Assembly: GCF_006442205.1 (NCBI RefSeq)
Contig: NZ_VFVR01000014.1
Coordinates: forward strand, 38,423 to 102,422
Direction: 5' to 3'
From: Mesorhizobium sp. B2-3-12
GTDB lineage: Bacteria > Pseudomonadota > Alphaproteobacteria > Rhizobiales > Rhizobiaceae
DNA length: 64,000 nucleotides
Positions 34,147 through 42,631 of this stretch are shown piece after piece. The notes beneath the pieces were generated by a model. It was not told the origin of the DNA and made no database searches. It saw nothing but the letters and a program-made list of their open reading frames with translations. Position 1 is the stretch's first letter. Each line of letters begins with the position of its first letter. The position numbers were made by a program, and so were the translations under genes.

Positions 34147-37014
34147 ATGGCCACGGACTTCAAGACGGTTCTGCGGTCGGAATATCGTTCGATCATCCAG
34201 CGCCGCAGGAGACTGGGCGTGGAGGTTTCGAACGACGCCAGCGGCGGCAAGCCCGATTCCGTGCCCAAGCGTGATCCAGCCTGGCTGTTCGGTGTCGCGC
34301 TTTCAGGCGGCGGCATAAGGTCGGCTTCATTTTGCCTTGGGGCGTTGCAGGCGCTCGACCAATACAAGCTCACACCTCGCATCGACTATCTGTCGACCGT
34401 GTCGGGTGGCGGCTATATCGGATCGGCAATGGTCGCCGACATGACGCGTCAGGAACTCGAGCAGGCGAGGACGGGCAAGGACGGTCAGCTCGATTTCCCC
34501 TTCGCCTCTGGCGATGACGTGCATGACAACGAGCTCGTCGGCCACATTCGCGACAACAGCCGTTTTCTGGCGCCGCGCGGCTTTCGCGACATTACCCTGT
34601 CGATCGGTATCCTCATGCGCGGCTGGATGGTTAATTTCCTGCTGCTGCTGACCCTTGTCCTGCCACTGGCGACATTCGTCATCCTGACCAACCCGACCAC
34701 CGGCCATCTCGGGCACAGCATCGTTCTCGACGTCGCCGACTGGCTGTTGGGAGATGACTGGGGCAAGACGGGATGGGGTGCCAGCTTGCGATCGATGATC
34801 GCCAATCCTTTCGTGCTGTCTCGCTCGGCCCTGGTGATCTTCGCCGTCTGGTTGGTTGGATGGGGGCTGCGGCGATCCTATTCCGACAGCTACGCCACCG
34901 CGCGCAAAGGCGAGCACCTGGAACAGGACAGCCTGTGGGCCAAGGATGGCCGCACCCTGCTGCTGGTCACGGCCAGCCTGTTCCTGATTGAAGTGCAGCC
35001 CAAGATCATCCTGTGGCTGATCGAGGTGACCTCGCCGAAATACGGCCACCGGCAGACCACGCTGGAAACGCTCAAGGGGTTGATCACGGCCGCGGCGGCC
35101 ATTGTCACCGCAACGGCGGCTTTCAGGGGCCTGTTGATTTCCTGGGTGCAGAAGGCGCTGAATTCTCCGAAGATCGGGCACCAGATCCGTGGTTATCTGG
35201 CGCGGGCGGCATTCCTGGCGCTGGGGCTTGCCTTGCCCTTGCTGATCTACGGTTTCTTTCTGCTGATCACGCTCTGGGGCATAAAATTATCTCCGATTCT
35301 GGTCAGCGGCATCGATATATCTTCGCTCTCGATCTTCGGCATCGATGTACCGTGGATATTCGGCCGTGCCACCGGTTATGCCTATGGCCCGACCTGGCTA
35401 ACCGCCAACAGCCACCTCCTGTTCACCGTCCTGGTCGTTTGCATGGCGCTGTTCCTCGTGGGGCGAACCTTCGCGGTCCGCTATCTGGCCGACGATCTCG
35501 AGCCCGGCCGGCTCACCAGCTTCTTTGCCGCGATGATGCATGACTACAGCGGATCCGTGGTCGTCAAGGTGCTGCTGGCCCTGACGGGTTCAGCCGTGTT
35601 CGCGGTGGCCGCCAGGAAGTCGGGAGGTGTCTGGCATCCGGATGAATTCACGGTGTTGCTCAACTACCTGGCCATCACCGCCATCGTCATAACGGTGGCC
35701 TTCAATTTCACCGAGAATGCCAATGGCCTGCACCGCCTCTACCGCGACCGGCTGCGGTGGGCGTTCCAGCTCGGCGGCAGTGAAGGGATGGCGGACATCG
35801 GGTTGAAGGACCTCGGCGTGAAGGCGCCTTATCTCCTGATAAACGGCACCTTGAATGTCCGCCACGCCAGGCAGGTCGCCGATCCTCCGAGAAAGTCTTT
35901 CACCGCCAGCGCCATTCGATGGCTGGGAACAAAGATAGCCGCGGCCATAAGGTTGCGGGCCTGGTGGGGCGGGCCGGATATCGTCCAGCCAGACCGCCGG
36001 CCTCCACCACCGGCGGCTAAAAGTCCGACAGGGGTCGACCCGAGCAAACGGGGACGCAACGCCGAATTCTTTCTGTTTTCAAAACATTTCGTCGGCAGTG
36101 AATCCACCGGGTACGCGCGCTCCAAGGCGATGGTCAAGGAAGAGGGGCAACTGGACCTCGCGGCGGCCGCGGCGATCTCGGGGGCCGCCATTTCCTCGAG
36201 CATGGGGCGCATCAGTCTCGGCCTGCTCGGGCCGACACTGGCCTTGCTCAACCTGCGGCTGGGATTCTGGCTGCCCAATCCGAGTGGGAAGGCGTTTGAG
36301 GACAGGCGCGCGAGACCGGCCTTGTCCGCGGCCGAGGAGGATACTCCCCGGCGCAGCTGGGAGGACATTTTGCGGCTGTATCTGCTGGCGGAGGCGACAG
36401 GGCAGTTGAGGTCGGACAGTTCGCGCGTCTACATCACCGATGGCGGCCATATCGACAATATCGGCCTCTACCAACTGCTCAAGCGCAGGTGCAAGCTGAT
36501 CATCGTGGTCGACGCCGAAGCCGATGCCGGCATGAATTTCGGCGCTTTCACCGATGTCCAGCGTTTCGCCAGGATCGATCTCGGCGTACGCATCTCGCTC
36601 GAGTGGCGACCGGTCAGGGATGCCGCGCTGGCGCGTGACGCCAACCGCACCAAGATCGTCCCGCCGGACTCGGAGCTGCATCTGCGGCATTTCGCCGTGG
36701 GCAAGATCCTCTATGAGAATGACCCGGTCGAAGGCATCCTGGTCTATGTCAAGGCGTCGGTGACCGGTGACGAGCCCGACTACGTCCTGGATTACGAACG
36801 TCGATACCCGCTTTTTCCCAATGAACCGACAAGCGATCAGTTCTTTTCCGAAGAGCAGATGGAAGCCTACCGCGCGCTTGGATTTCATGCCATGCGCGTG
36901 GCTCTTCGCGAGCGGCAGCAGACCGCCAGCACCCAAGGCCTGGACAGCATGCAGGCAAGCCTGGTCACCTTGCTCAAGATGCGTCTGGGCAATCAGGGAC
37001 AGGAGATCAGCTAA
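34147..37014 (+). CDS. Patatin-like phospholipase with an internal membrane domain
   Basis: The 955-residue protein starts with a patatin lipase: oxyanion loop SGGGIRS (53-59) and nucleophile region STVSGGGYIG with Ser about residue 86 (first G of GxSxG replaced by T). About eight membrane helices follow between residues 155 and 525. The catalytic DGG (YITDGGHIDNIGLYQ) appears only near residue 765. It should be a membrane-anchored lipid acyl hydrolase. It is far longer than simple patatins (about 300 residues). ATG at 34147 gives a soluble basic N-terminus. Confidence 0.82.
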   Translation: MATDFKTVLRSEYRSIIQRRRRLGVEVSNDASGGKPDSVPKRDPAWLFGVALSGGGIRSASFCLGALQALDQYKLTPRIDYLSTVSGGGYIGSAMVADMTRQELEQARTGKDGQLDFPFASGDDVHDNELVGHIRDNSRFLAPRGFRDITLSIGILMRGWMVNFLLLLTLVLPLATFVILTNPTTGHLGHSIVLDVADWLLGDDWGKTGWGASLRSMIANPFVLSRSALVIFAVWLVGWGLRRSYSDSYATARKGEHLEQDSLWAKDGRTLLLVTASLFLIEVQPKIILWLIEVTSPKYGHRQTTLETLKGLITAAAAIVTATAAFRGLLISWVQKALNSPKIGHQIRGYLARAAFLALGLALPLLIYGFFLLITLWGIKLSPILVSGIDISSLSIFGIDVPWIFGRATGYAYGPTWLTANSHLLFTVLVVCMALFLVGRTFAVRYLADDLEPGRLTSFFAAMMHDYSGSVVVKVLLALTGSAVFAVAARKSGGVWHPDEFTVLLNYLAITAIVITVAFNFTENANGLHRLYRDRLRWAFQLGGSEGMADIGLKDLGVKAPYLLINGTLNVRHARQVADPPRKSFTASAIRWLGTKIAAAIRLRAWWGGPDIVQPDRRPPPPAAKSPTGVDPSKRGRNAEFFLFSKHFVGSESTGYARSKAMVKEEGQLDLAAAAAISGAAISSSMGRISLGLLGPTLALLNLRLGFWLPNPSGKAFEDRRARPALSAAEEDTPRRSWEDILRLYLLAEATGQLRSDSSRVYITDGGHIDNIGLYQLLKRRCKLIIVVDAEADAGMNFGAFTDVQRFARIDLGVRISLEWRPVRDAALARDANRTKIVPPDSELHLRHFAVGKILYENDPVEGILVYVKASVTGDEPDYVLDYERRYPLFPNEPTSDQFFSEEQMEAYRALGFHAMRVALRERQQTASTQGLDSMQASLVTLLKMRLGNQGQEIS

Positions 37015-37055
37015 GGCAGTGGGCGGGCGGCAGGTTCGCCCGCCGTGTCGGATCG

Positions 37056-38006
37056 TCAGCTCGCGCGTGCCACCGGCGTCACCGCCACCTGGCTGACGCC
37101 CGTGCGGCGCACCACCGTGCACAGGGTCTCGCGGCCGATGCGCTCGGCGTCGAGCATGCGTACGAGGTCGTCGACGCCGGTGACCGGGCGGCCGTCTATC
37201 GCCGCGATGATGTCGCCTTCCTTGAGGCCTGCCTTGGCGGCCGGGCAGTCCTTCTCGACGCTGCGCAGGCGCACCGCCGTGCTGGTCGAGACTTGCGACA
37301 GAAGGGCGGCGCGGCGCGGCAAATTGGTGGTGTCGGCGGAAACGCCGATGAAGGCGCGCCGCACGCGGCCGAAGCGGATGATCTCGGAGATGACGAACCG
37401 GGCGGTGTTGGAGGCGACGGCGAAGGCAATGCCTTGCGCGCCGTGGATCATGGCGGTGTTGACGCCGATCACTTCGCCCGCCGACGACACCAGCGGGCCG
37501 CCGGAATTGCCGGGGTTGAGCGCGGCATCGGTCTGGATGACGTCGTCGATCAGCCGCCCGGTCGAGGCGCGCATCGAGCGGCCGAGCGCCGAGACCACGC
37601 CCGAGGTGACCGTCCATTCGAAGCCGAGCGGATTGCCGATGGCAATCGCGATCTGGCCGCGCCGCAACCGCTTGGAATCGCCGAGCGGCGCCACATCGGC
37701 GAAGCTGCCGTCGGCGCGCACCAGGGCGATGTCGGTGTCGGGGTCGCGGCCGAGCACGCGGCCCTCGCTGGAGGCGCCGTCCGGCATCGAGACGCGCACC
37801 GTCCTGGCGTCGCCCACGACATGGAAATTTGTGACGACCAGCCCGTCCGGCGCGATGACGAAGCCCGAGCCGTGGCCGCCCTGGCCGCCAATGCGTTCGA
37901 TGCGGCAGACGGCCGGGCCGATGCGGTCGACCGCGTCCGCGACGGTCGAGGAATAAGCATCGAGCAAGGTCTCGTCGGGTTCGAATTTGGCGGCGGCAAG
38001 GGCCAT
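37056..38006 (-). CDS. S1C-family (HtrA/DegP-type) serine protease without signal peptide
   Basis: The 316-residue protein has the trypsin-like triad: His in VTNFHVVG, Asp in PDTDIALVR, Ser in LNPGNSGGPLVS. A PDZ domain follows (AGLKEGDIIAAIDGRPVTGVDDLVRM). There is no signal peptide or membrane helix, unlike most HtrA proteins, so it may be cytoplasmic. It is divergent from a protease-dead paralogue at 38233. Confidence 0.9.
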   Translation of the reverse strand: MALAAAKFEPDETLLDAYSSTVADAVDRIGPAVCRIERIGGQGGHGSGFVIAPDGLVVTNFHVVGDARTVRVSMPDGASSEGRVLGRDPDTDIALVRADGSFADVAPLGDSKRLRRGQIAIAIGNPLGFEWTVTSGVVSALGRSMRASTGRLIDDVIQTDAALNPGNSGGPLVSSAGEVIGVNTAMIHGAQGIAFAVASNTARFVISEIIRFGRVRRAFIGVSADTTNLPRRAALLSQVSTSTAVRLRSVEKDCPAAKAGLKEGDIIAAIDGRPVTGVDDLVRMLDAERIGRETLCTVVRRTGVSQVAVTPVARAS

Positions 38007-38062
38007 GGAAGGGCTCCGTGTTCTCAGGCGTAGGGATGACTATTTTCCGTCTGTGTCGTTCT

Positions 38063-38107
38063 CCCAAAACCGCTGAGCACTTTTGGGCGACACGCACTAT
38101 ATGTGCG
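38063..38107. promoter_or_regulatory. Hairpin and dyad between the two HtrA-like genes
   Basis: CCCAAAA (38063-38069) pairs with TTTTGGG (38081-38087), and CGCAC-TATAT-GTGCG (38093-38107) is a further dyad. They sit in the 226-bp divergent control region. The regulator is unknown. Confidence 0.45.
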
Positions 38108-38232
38108 GAGCGGCCGGAAGCGTCGCGACCTGACCAGATGGCCAGTGCAGCCAGCAACTAGCCGTCAGGCGAGTACCTGCGAGCGCGCCGTCGAGCGATA
38201 TCTGGGACATGCAAGAAACCCAGGAGACCCAT

Positions 38233-39105
38233 ATGAGCGACTTCAATCTGAGCGCGTTTTCGGACGCCATCGCCGATCTGGCCGCCAAGGTGGCTCCCGC
38301 GACGGCTAGTTTCGCCACCCATCATCACCGCACGGCCAGTGCCTTCCATTGGGGCGACGGTTATTTCGTCACCGCCGAGGAAGCCGTCGAGGCCGGCGAG
38401 GAGATCGAACTGACGCTGGCCTCCGGCGAGACGGTGAAGGCCGAACTGGTCGGCCGCGATCCATCGACGGGCGTCGCCCTGCTGAAGGCCACGGATGCGG
38501 CCACCGCGCCTGTGCTTGCCAAGGCCGATGCCGTGCTGCCGGGCAACATCGCCATTGCCATCGGCAGCAGCCAGGGTTCGGCGCTGGCGGTGTCCGGCTC
38601 GGTCGGCGAGGTTGGTCCGGCCTGGCGCTCGATGCGCGGCGGCACCATCGACCGGCGCATCAACCTGGCCGTCGGCGCCGGCGGCCGCTTCGAGGGCGGC
38701 CCGGTGCTGGACGCCAAGGGCGCGCTGATCGGCATGCTTTTGTTCGGGCCGCGCGGCCGCGCGCTGGTCATGCCCTACGAGACGATCGAGCGGGCCGTCG
38801 CCACCTTGCGCGAAAAGGGCCATGTCGCACGCGGCTATCTCGGCGCCGGCCTGCATCCGGTGCGCGACCGCGACGCGAAAGGCGCGATGGTCATGAGCCT
38901 CGACGACAATGGCCCGGCCAAGGCCGCCGGCCTCTCGCTCGGCGACATCATCGTGGCGTGGAATGGCGAGGCGGTGCATGGCCCGCGCGAACTGATCCGC
39001 AAGCTTGGACCCGACAGCGCCGGCGTTTCGGTGACGCTTGGGGTGGTGCGCGGCGGCGAACAGCGCGATGTCCGGCTCACCGTCGGCGAAAAGCCGTTGA
39101 GCTGA
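38233..39105 (+). CDS. Pseudo-HtrA: S1C-fold protein lacking the catalytic triad, with PDZ domain
   Basis: The 290-residue protein follows the S1C fold and has a C-terminal PDZ domain (DDNGPAKAAGLSLGDIIVAWNGEAV). Each catalytic position is altered: the TNxHV motif reads TAEEA (His to Glu50), DPxTD reads DPSTG (Asp to Gly80), and GNSGGP reads RFEGGP (Ser to Glu154). It should be unable to cleave and may bind peptides or regulate. There is no signal peptide. The LuxR gene follows 5 bases later in an operon. Confidence 0.85.
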   Translation: MSDFNLSAFSDAIADLAAKVAPATASFATHHHRTASAFHWGDGYFVTAEEAVEAGEEIELTLASGETVKAELVGRDPSTGVALLKATDAATAPVLAKADAVLPGNIAIAIGSSQGSALAVSGSVGEVGPAWRSMRGGTIDRRINLAVGAGGRFEGGPVLDAKGALIGMLLFGPRGRALVMPYETIERAVATLREKGHVARGYLGAGLHPVRDRDAKGAMVMSLDDNGPAKAAGLSLGDIIVAWNGEAVHGPRELIRKLGPDSAGVSVTLGVVRGGEQRDVRLTVGEKPLS

Positions 39106-39110
39106 GAGCA

Positions 39111-39752
39111 ATGATGGAAACGCTGGCCAGCGACCGGATCAGGACAGACAGCGCCGCCTCGCGGCGGCTGATGGTGCTGGTCGCGCTTGCCGATGCCGCG
39201 CGTGCCGAGCGCCTGGCGGCCTCGCTTGCCGCCAGCGACGACCTGTTGCCGGTCGTGGCCGGCGGCGGCAGGGCCGACGTTGCCATCGTCGACGACAGGA
39301 GCGGTGATGCCGTGCCGGCCTCGCTGCCCCGGGTGCTGCTCTCGGGGCGCGCTGGCGGCGAGCGGCCCGCCGGGGAGGTGTTTGCCGTCATGCCCGCTGG
39401 CGCCGACGACCTGCTGATCGCCGCGGCGGCGCGGCTGGCGGCGGCCGGCTATCGCGTCTCGGGCGATGGCCGCACGCCCGGACATTATGGGGATTTCCAG
39501 GCCGGAGATGGCGAGCCGTTCGAGGATGAAGCTCTGGACGAACACGCCCCCCGCCCGGCATTGTCGCCACGCGAGGCGGAGGTGCTGGCTTTGCTTGCCG
39601 AGGGGGCGCCCAACAAGGTCATCGCGCGGCGGCTGAACATCTCGGTTCACACGGCGAAGTTCCATGTCGCCGCGATCCTGATCAAGCTGGGTGCGGCCAA
39701 TCGCACGGATGCCATCGCCATTGCGATGCGGCAGGGGCTGGTTCTGGTCTGA
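39111..39752 (+). CDS. LuxR-type response-regulator-like transcription factor
   Basis: The 213-residue protein has a C-terminal LuxR HTH (LSPREAEVLALLAEGAPNKVIARRLNISVHTAKFHVAAILIKLGA). Its N-terminal 130 residues resemble a degenerate receiver (VADVAIVDDRSG, PRVLLSGR) but lack clear phosphorylation motifs. It starts 5 bases after the pseudo-HtrA stop. I infer that PDZ/HtrA output and this regulator form a signalling pair, which is not proven. Confidence 0.82.
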   Translation: MMETLASDRIRTDSAASRRLMVLVALADAARAERLAASLAASDDLLPVVAGGGRADVAIVDDRSGDAVPASLPRVLLSGRAGGERPAGEVFAVMPAGADDLLIAAAARLAAAGYRVSGDGRTPGHYGDFQAGDGEPFEDEALDEHAPRPALSPREAEVLALLAEGAPNKVIARRLNISVHTAKFHVAAILIKLGAANRTDAIAIAMRQGLVLV

Positions 39753-39758
39753 TAGTGC

Positions 39759-40148
39759 TCAGACCGCCGCTTCGATGTCGGTCAGACGAAAGTCATCGCC
39801 CTTGAAAAGCAATGGCATGGCTTCGAGCCTCGCCGTGGCGTATGCGATGCAGTCGCCGAAATTCAACGCCGCCGGGTGCCGGCCCTTGCCATAGCGCAGG
39901 AAGGCCTGGCGGGCGACGGCGGCGTGGTCGGCGGTGAAGGGGATTGTCTCGATCGAGGCGGTGCGCAGGAAGCTGTCGAGACGATCCAGGATTTCGTCTT
40001 GCCTGCCGCCCGCGAGCACCATCGTCGTTTCGAGAAAGGTTGGCGCCGCCAGCAGCCGTCTCTTGGCCTGCGTGATCGCGAGCACGAATCGTTCGAAGCC
40101 GGGCTCGACACGCAGTATGGCGACGAGAGCCGAGGAATCGATGATCAT
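39759..40148 (-). CDS. vapC: VapC-type PIN-domain toxin
   Basis: The 129-residue PIN protein has the acidic residues expected for an RNase: Asp4 in MIIDSSAL, Glu near 40 (FLETTMVLAGG), Asp in NFGDCIAYA and Asp in LFKGDDF. VapC toxins cut tRNA or rRNA. Its start overlaps the antitoxin stop by 4 bases. Confidence 0.92.
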   Translation of the reverse strand: MIIDSSALVAILRVEPGFERFVLAITQAKRRLLAAPTFLETTMVLAGGRQDEILDRLDSFLRTASIETIPFTADHAAVARQAFLRYGKGRHPAALNFGDCIAYATARLEAMPLLFKGDDFRLTDIEAAV

Positions 40149-40411
40149 TTCGTGGGGATTCCGAACTCGTCGTAACCGAGGATTTCGTCGTCCGTCATCG
40201 CATTTTCGCGTTCGGGGATTTTTCCCGCGCTGTCGGCAATTGCCATCAGCCGCTGAAGCAGGTCGCTTGCTTCGTCACGTGGCACCAGCCTCTCGCGCGC
40301 AACTTCGCGCTCAAGGCTCTGACGGATAGCCTCCGTCACGGACACGCGTCGGCGATGGGCGAGTTCGCGCGCCAGCTGCTCGACTTCCATATTCTTGATC
40401 GATAGCGCCAT
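40145..40411 (-). CDS. vapB: VapB-type antitoxin (PSK operon family)
   Basis: The 88-residue protein has an N-terminal ribbon-helix-helix-like segment (VEQLARELAHRRRVSVTEAIRQSLERE) and an acidic C-terminus, as in PF07704 antitoxins. It sits upstream of vapC with an ATGA overlap. A TTCTATA/TATAGAA dyad lies directly before its start. Confidence 0.9.
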   Translation of the reverse strand: MALSIKNMEVEQLARELAHRRRVSVTEAIRQSLEREVARERLVPRDEASDLLQRLMAIADSAGKIPERENAMTDDEILGYDEFGIPTK

Positions 40412-40437
40412 TCTATAATCTTCCTATTTGTATAGAA
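40411..40437. promoter_or_regulatory. vapBC operator
   Basis: TTCTATA (40411-40417) and TATAGAA (40431-40437) form a 7-bp perfect inverted repeat over 27 bases immediately upstream of vapB, the expected site for VapB binding. Confidence 0.7.
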
Positions 40438-40594
40438 TATATACCCGCGTGCCTGCCAGTCCAAACAGTTTTTGCATTCCCAACCTGGCCAGCCTCCGCT
40501 GCGTCACCATGGCTTCCCGTCGCAAGCTCTTGTATCCCGCCGCAGCGCGGGCAAGGATCGTGCCGACGAAAAGAGTGCAGGGAGGCGCAAGGAA

Positions 40595-41461
<867 letters not shown>

Positions 41462-41499
41462 CCTTTCGACGCCGGACGTATCACTTGGAAATTGGCTCC

Positions 41500-41688
41500 A
41501 CTTCGTCATCCTGGGGCGAAGCAAGGAGCGAAGCGACGCAGCGCAGACCCAGGATCCATTCCGGGACTCCGGAGCGTTGCCGCGGTGCGGAATTCCGCGC
41601 CCCTGCACTCTACGGCCGATGTCACGGAATGAATCCCAGGGTCTTCGCGACGCCGCTACCCGGCTGCTCCGCCCTGGGATGACGAAGT
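41500..41688. repeat. 189-bp intergenic repeat with terminal inverted repeats
   Basis: The left end (ACTTCGTCATCCTGGGG) and right end (CCCTGGGATGACGAAGT) are inverted copies with at least 12 perfect outer base pairs. The centre is rich in short palindromes. It contains no gene and resembles a rhizobial intergenic repeat or a MITE-like relic. It fills most of the space between the SDR and yqhA. Confidence 0.7.
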
Positions 41689-41720
41689 CTGGGAGCCTTC
41701 AACTCCGTCTTTGTCGAGTC

Positions 41721-42245
41721 TCAGCCTATCTCCTCCTTCTTGCCTTTGCTCAGGCCCATCAGCCGGTCGATATAGGCCAGCATCAGCGCCGAGACGACGA
41801 AGGCGAGATGGATGATGGTCAGCCACATCAACTGGTCCGTCGAATAGGAGGACGAGTTGAGGAACACCTGCAACAGGTGGATGGAGGAAATGGCGACGAT
41901 GGTCGAGGCGACCTTGACCTTCAGCGAGCCGACATCGATCGTGCCCAGCCAGTGCACGCCGCCCTCGCCAGCCTGGGCGTCGAAGCGGCTGACGAAGTTC
42001 TCGTAGCCCGAGATGATGACCATCACCACAAGCGAGGCGACCAGGGCCGCGTCGATGAGCCCGAGCATCTTCAGGATGGTGTCGGTGTCGCCCAGCAGGA
42101 AGACGGTGGTGATGAACTCGTAGAGTTTCTTAAAGAACGACAGCGCGTAGACGGCCAGAGCGAGGCCGAGCCCGATATAGAAGGCGACCAGCAGCCAGCG
42201 CGAGGCAAGAATGATCGATTCGATGGCGAGTTCGAGACGCTTCAT
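41721..42245 (-). CDS. yqhA: YqhA-family (UPF0114) membrane protein
   Basis: The 174-residue protein has four membrane segments and the UPF0114 pattern (MKRLELAIESIILASRWLLVAFYIGLGL, LVVMVIISGYENFVSRFD, STIVAISSIHLLQVFL). The function is unknown. The ATG at 42245 begins the family-typical MKRLE. An orphan terminator lies upstream at 42325 on the same strand. Confidence 0.88.
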   Translation of the reverse strand: MKRLELAIESIILASRWLLVAFYIGLGLALAVYALSFFKKLYEFITTVFLLGDTDTILKMLGLIDAALVASLVVMVIISGYENFVSRFDAQAGEGGVHWLGTIDVGSLKVKVASTIVAISSIHLLQVFLNSSSYSTDQLMWLTIIHLAFVVSALMLAYIDRLMGLSKGKKEEIG

Positions 42246-42324
42246 AGGTGGTTCCGCTGGTTCTCTTGTCCGTCGGGGCGTATTTCGGCCACCCGGGGGC
42301 GGTTTGCAAGACAAAATCGGAAGC

Positions 42325-42357
42325 AAAAAACCCCGCCGGAGAGGGGACCCGGCGGGG
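42325..42357 (-). terminator. Strong minus-strand terminator upstream of yqhA
   Basis: On the minus strand CCGGCGGGG-type stem (42357-42349 with 42339-42331) is followed by six T residues. It may end transcripts from the OmpA-family gene or a small RNA starting between 42360 and 42480. Confidence 0.8.
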
Positions 42358-42485
42358 CTCAATGCGTCCCGCTGGAGTCGGGACGGGGCAGGGAACGCCC
42401 AGCCCTGAATCTGGGGTAGGCGGCTTCGCTATTCAATGAGCGGAGCCTGACGCCTGGACAATTCTTGTTGAACCGGGCAGCTGAA

Positions 42486-42531
42486 GGCAAGAAGGACCCA
42501 CCGCGGTGAGCCGGCATGGGTCCTTCTTGCC
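42486..42531. repeat. Perfect 15-bp hairpin
   Basis: GGCAAGAAGGACCCA (42486-42500) is fully complementary to TGGGTCCTTCTTGCC (42517-42531) around a 16-base loop. No T-run follows, so a terminator is not obvious. It may be an RNA processing or stability element. Confidence 0.6.
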
Positions 42532-42582
42532 GATCTGATTCCAGAGGCCGCCTCAAGCCTCTGGAAAAGCAGACATTTGACG

Positions 42583-42631
42583 GACCATGATCCTCTCGGA
42601 AAAGCGGCTTTCGCTTTTCGCGATCATGGTC
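42583..42631. repeat. Two-step hairpin (REP-like) overlapping the OmpA-family stop
   Basis: GACCATGATC (42583-42592) pairs with GATCATGGTC (42622-42631), and inside it GAAAAGCG (42599-42606) pairs with CGCTTTTC (42612-42619). This form is common after genes in mesorhizobia (from memory). Confidence 0.6.

Larger units (their letters stand above)
42246..42629. other. 384-bp intergenic region packed with hairpins
   Basis: From left to right: the yqhA promoter region, a minus-strand terminator (42325-42357), about 120 bases with no gene, a 15-bp perfect hairpin (42486-42531), an 8-bp hairpin (42541-42564), and a two-step hairpin (42583-42631) overlapping the end of the OmpA-family gene. No coding frame is convincing. 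Confidence 0.6.

Noticed and set aside
36079..38157. A 692-codon minus-strand frame across the patatin and HtrA genes
   Set aside because: It spans two real genes in other frames and is mostly arginine-rich out-of-frame sequence.
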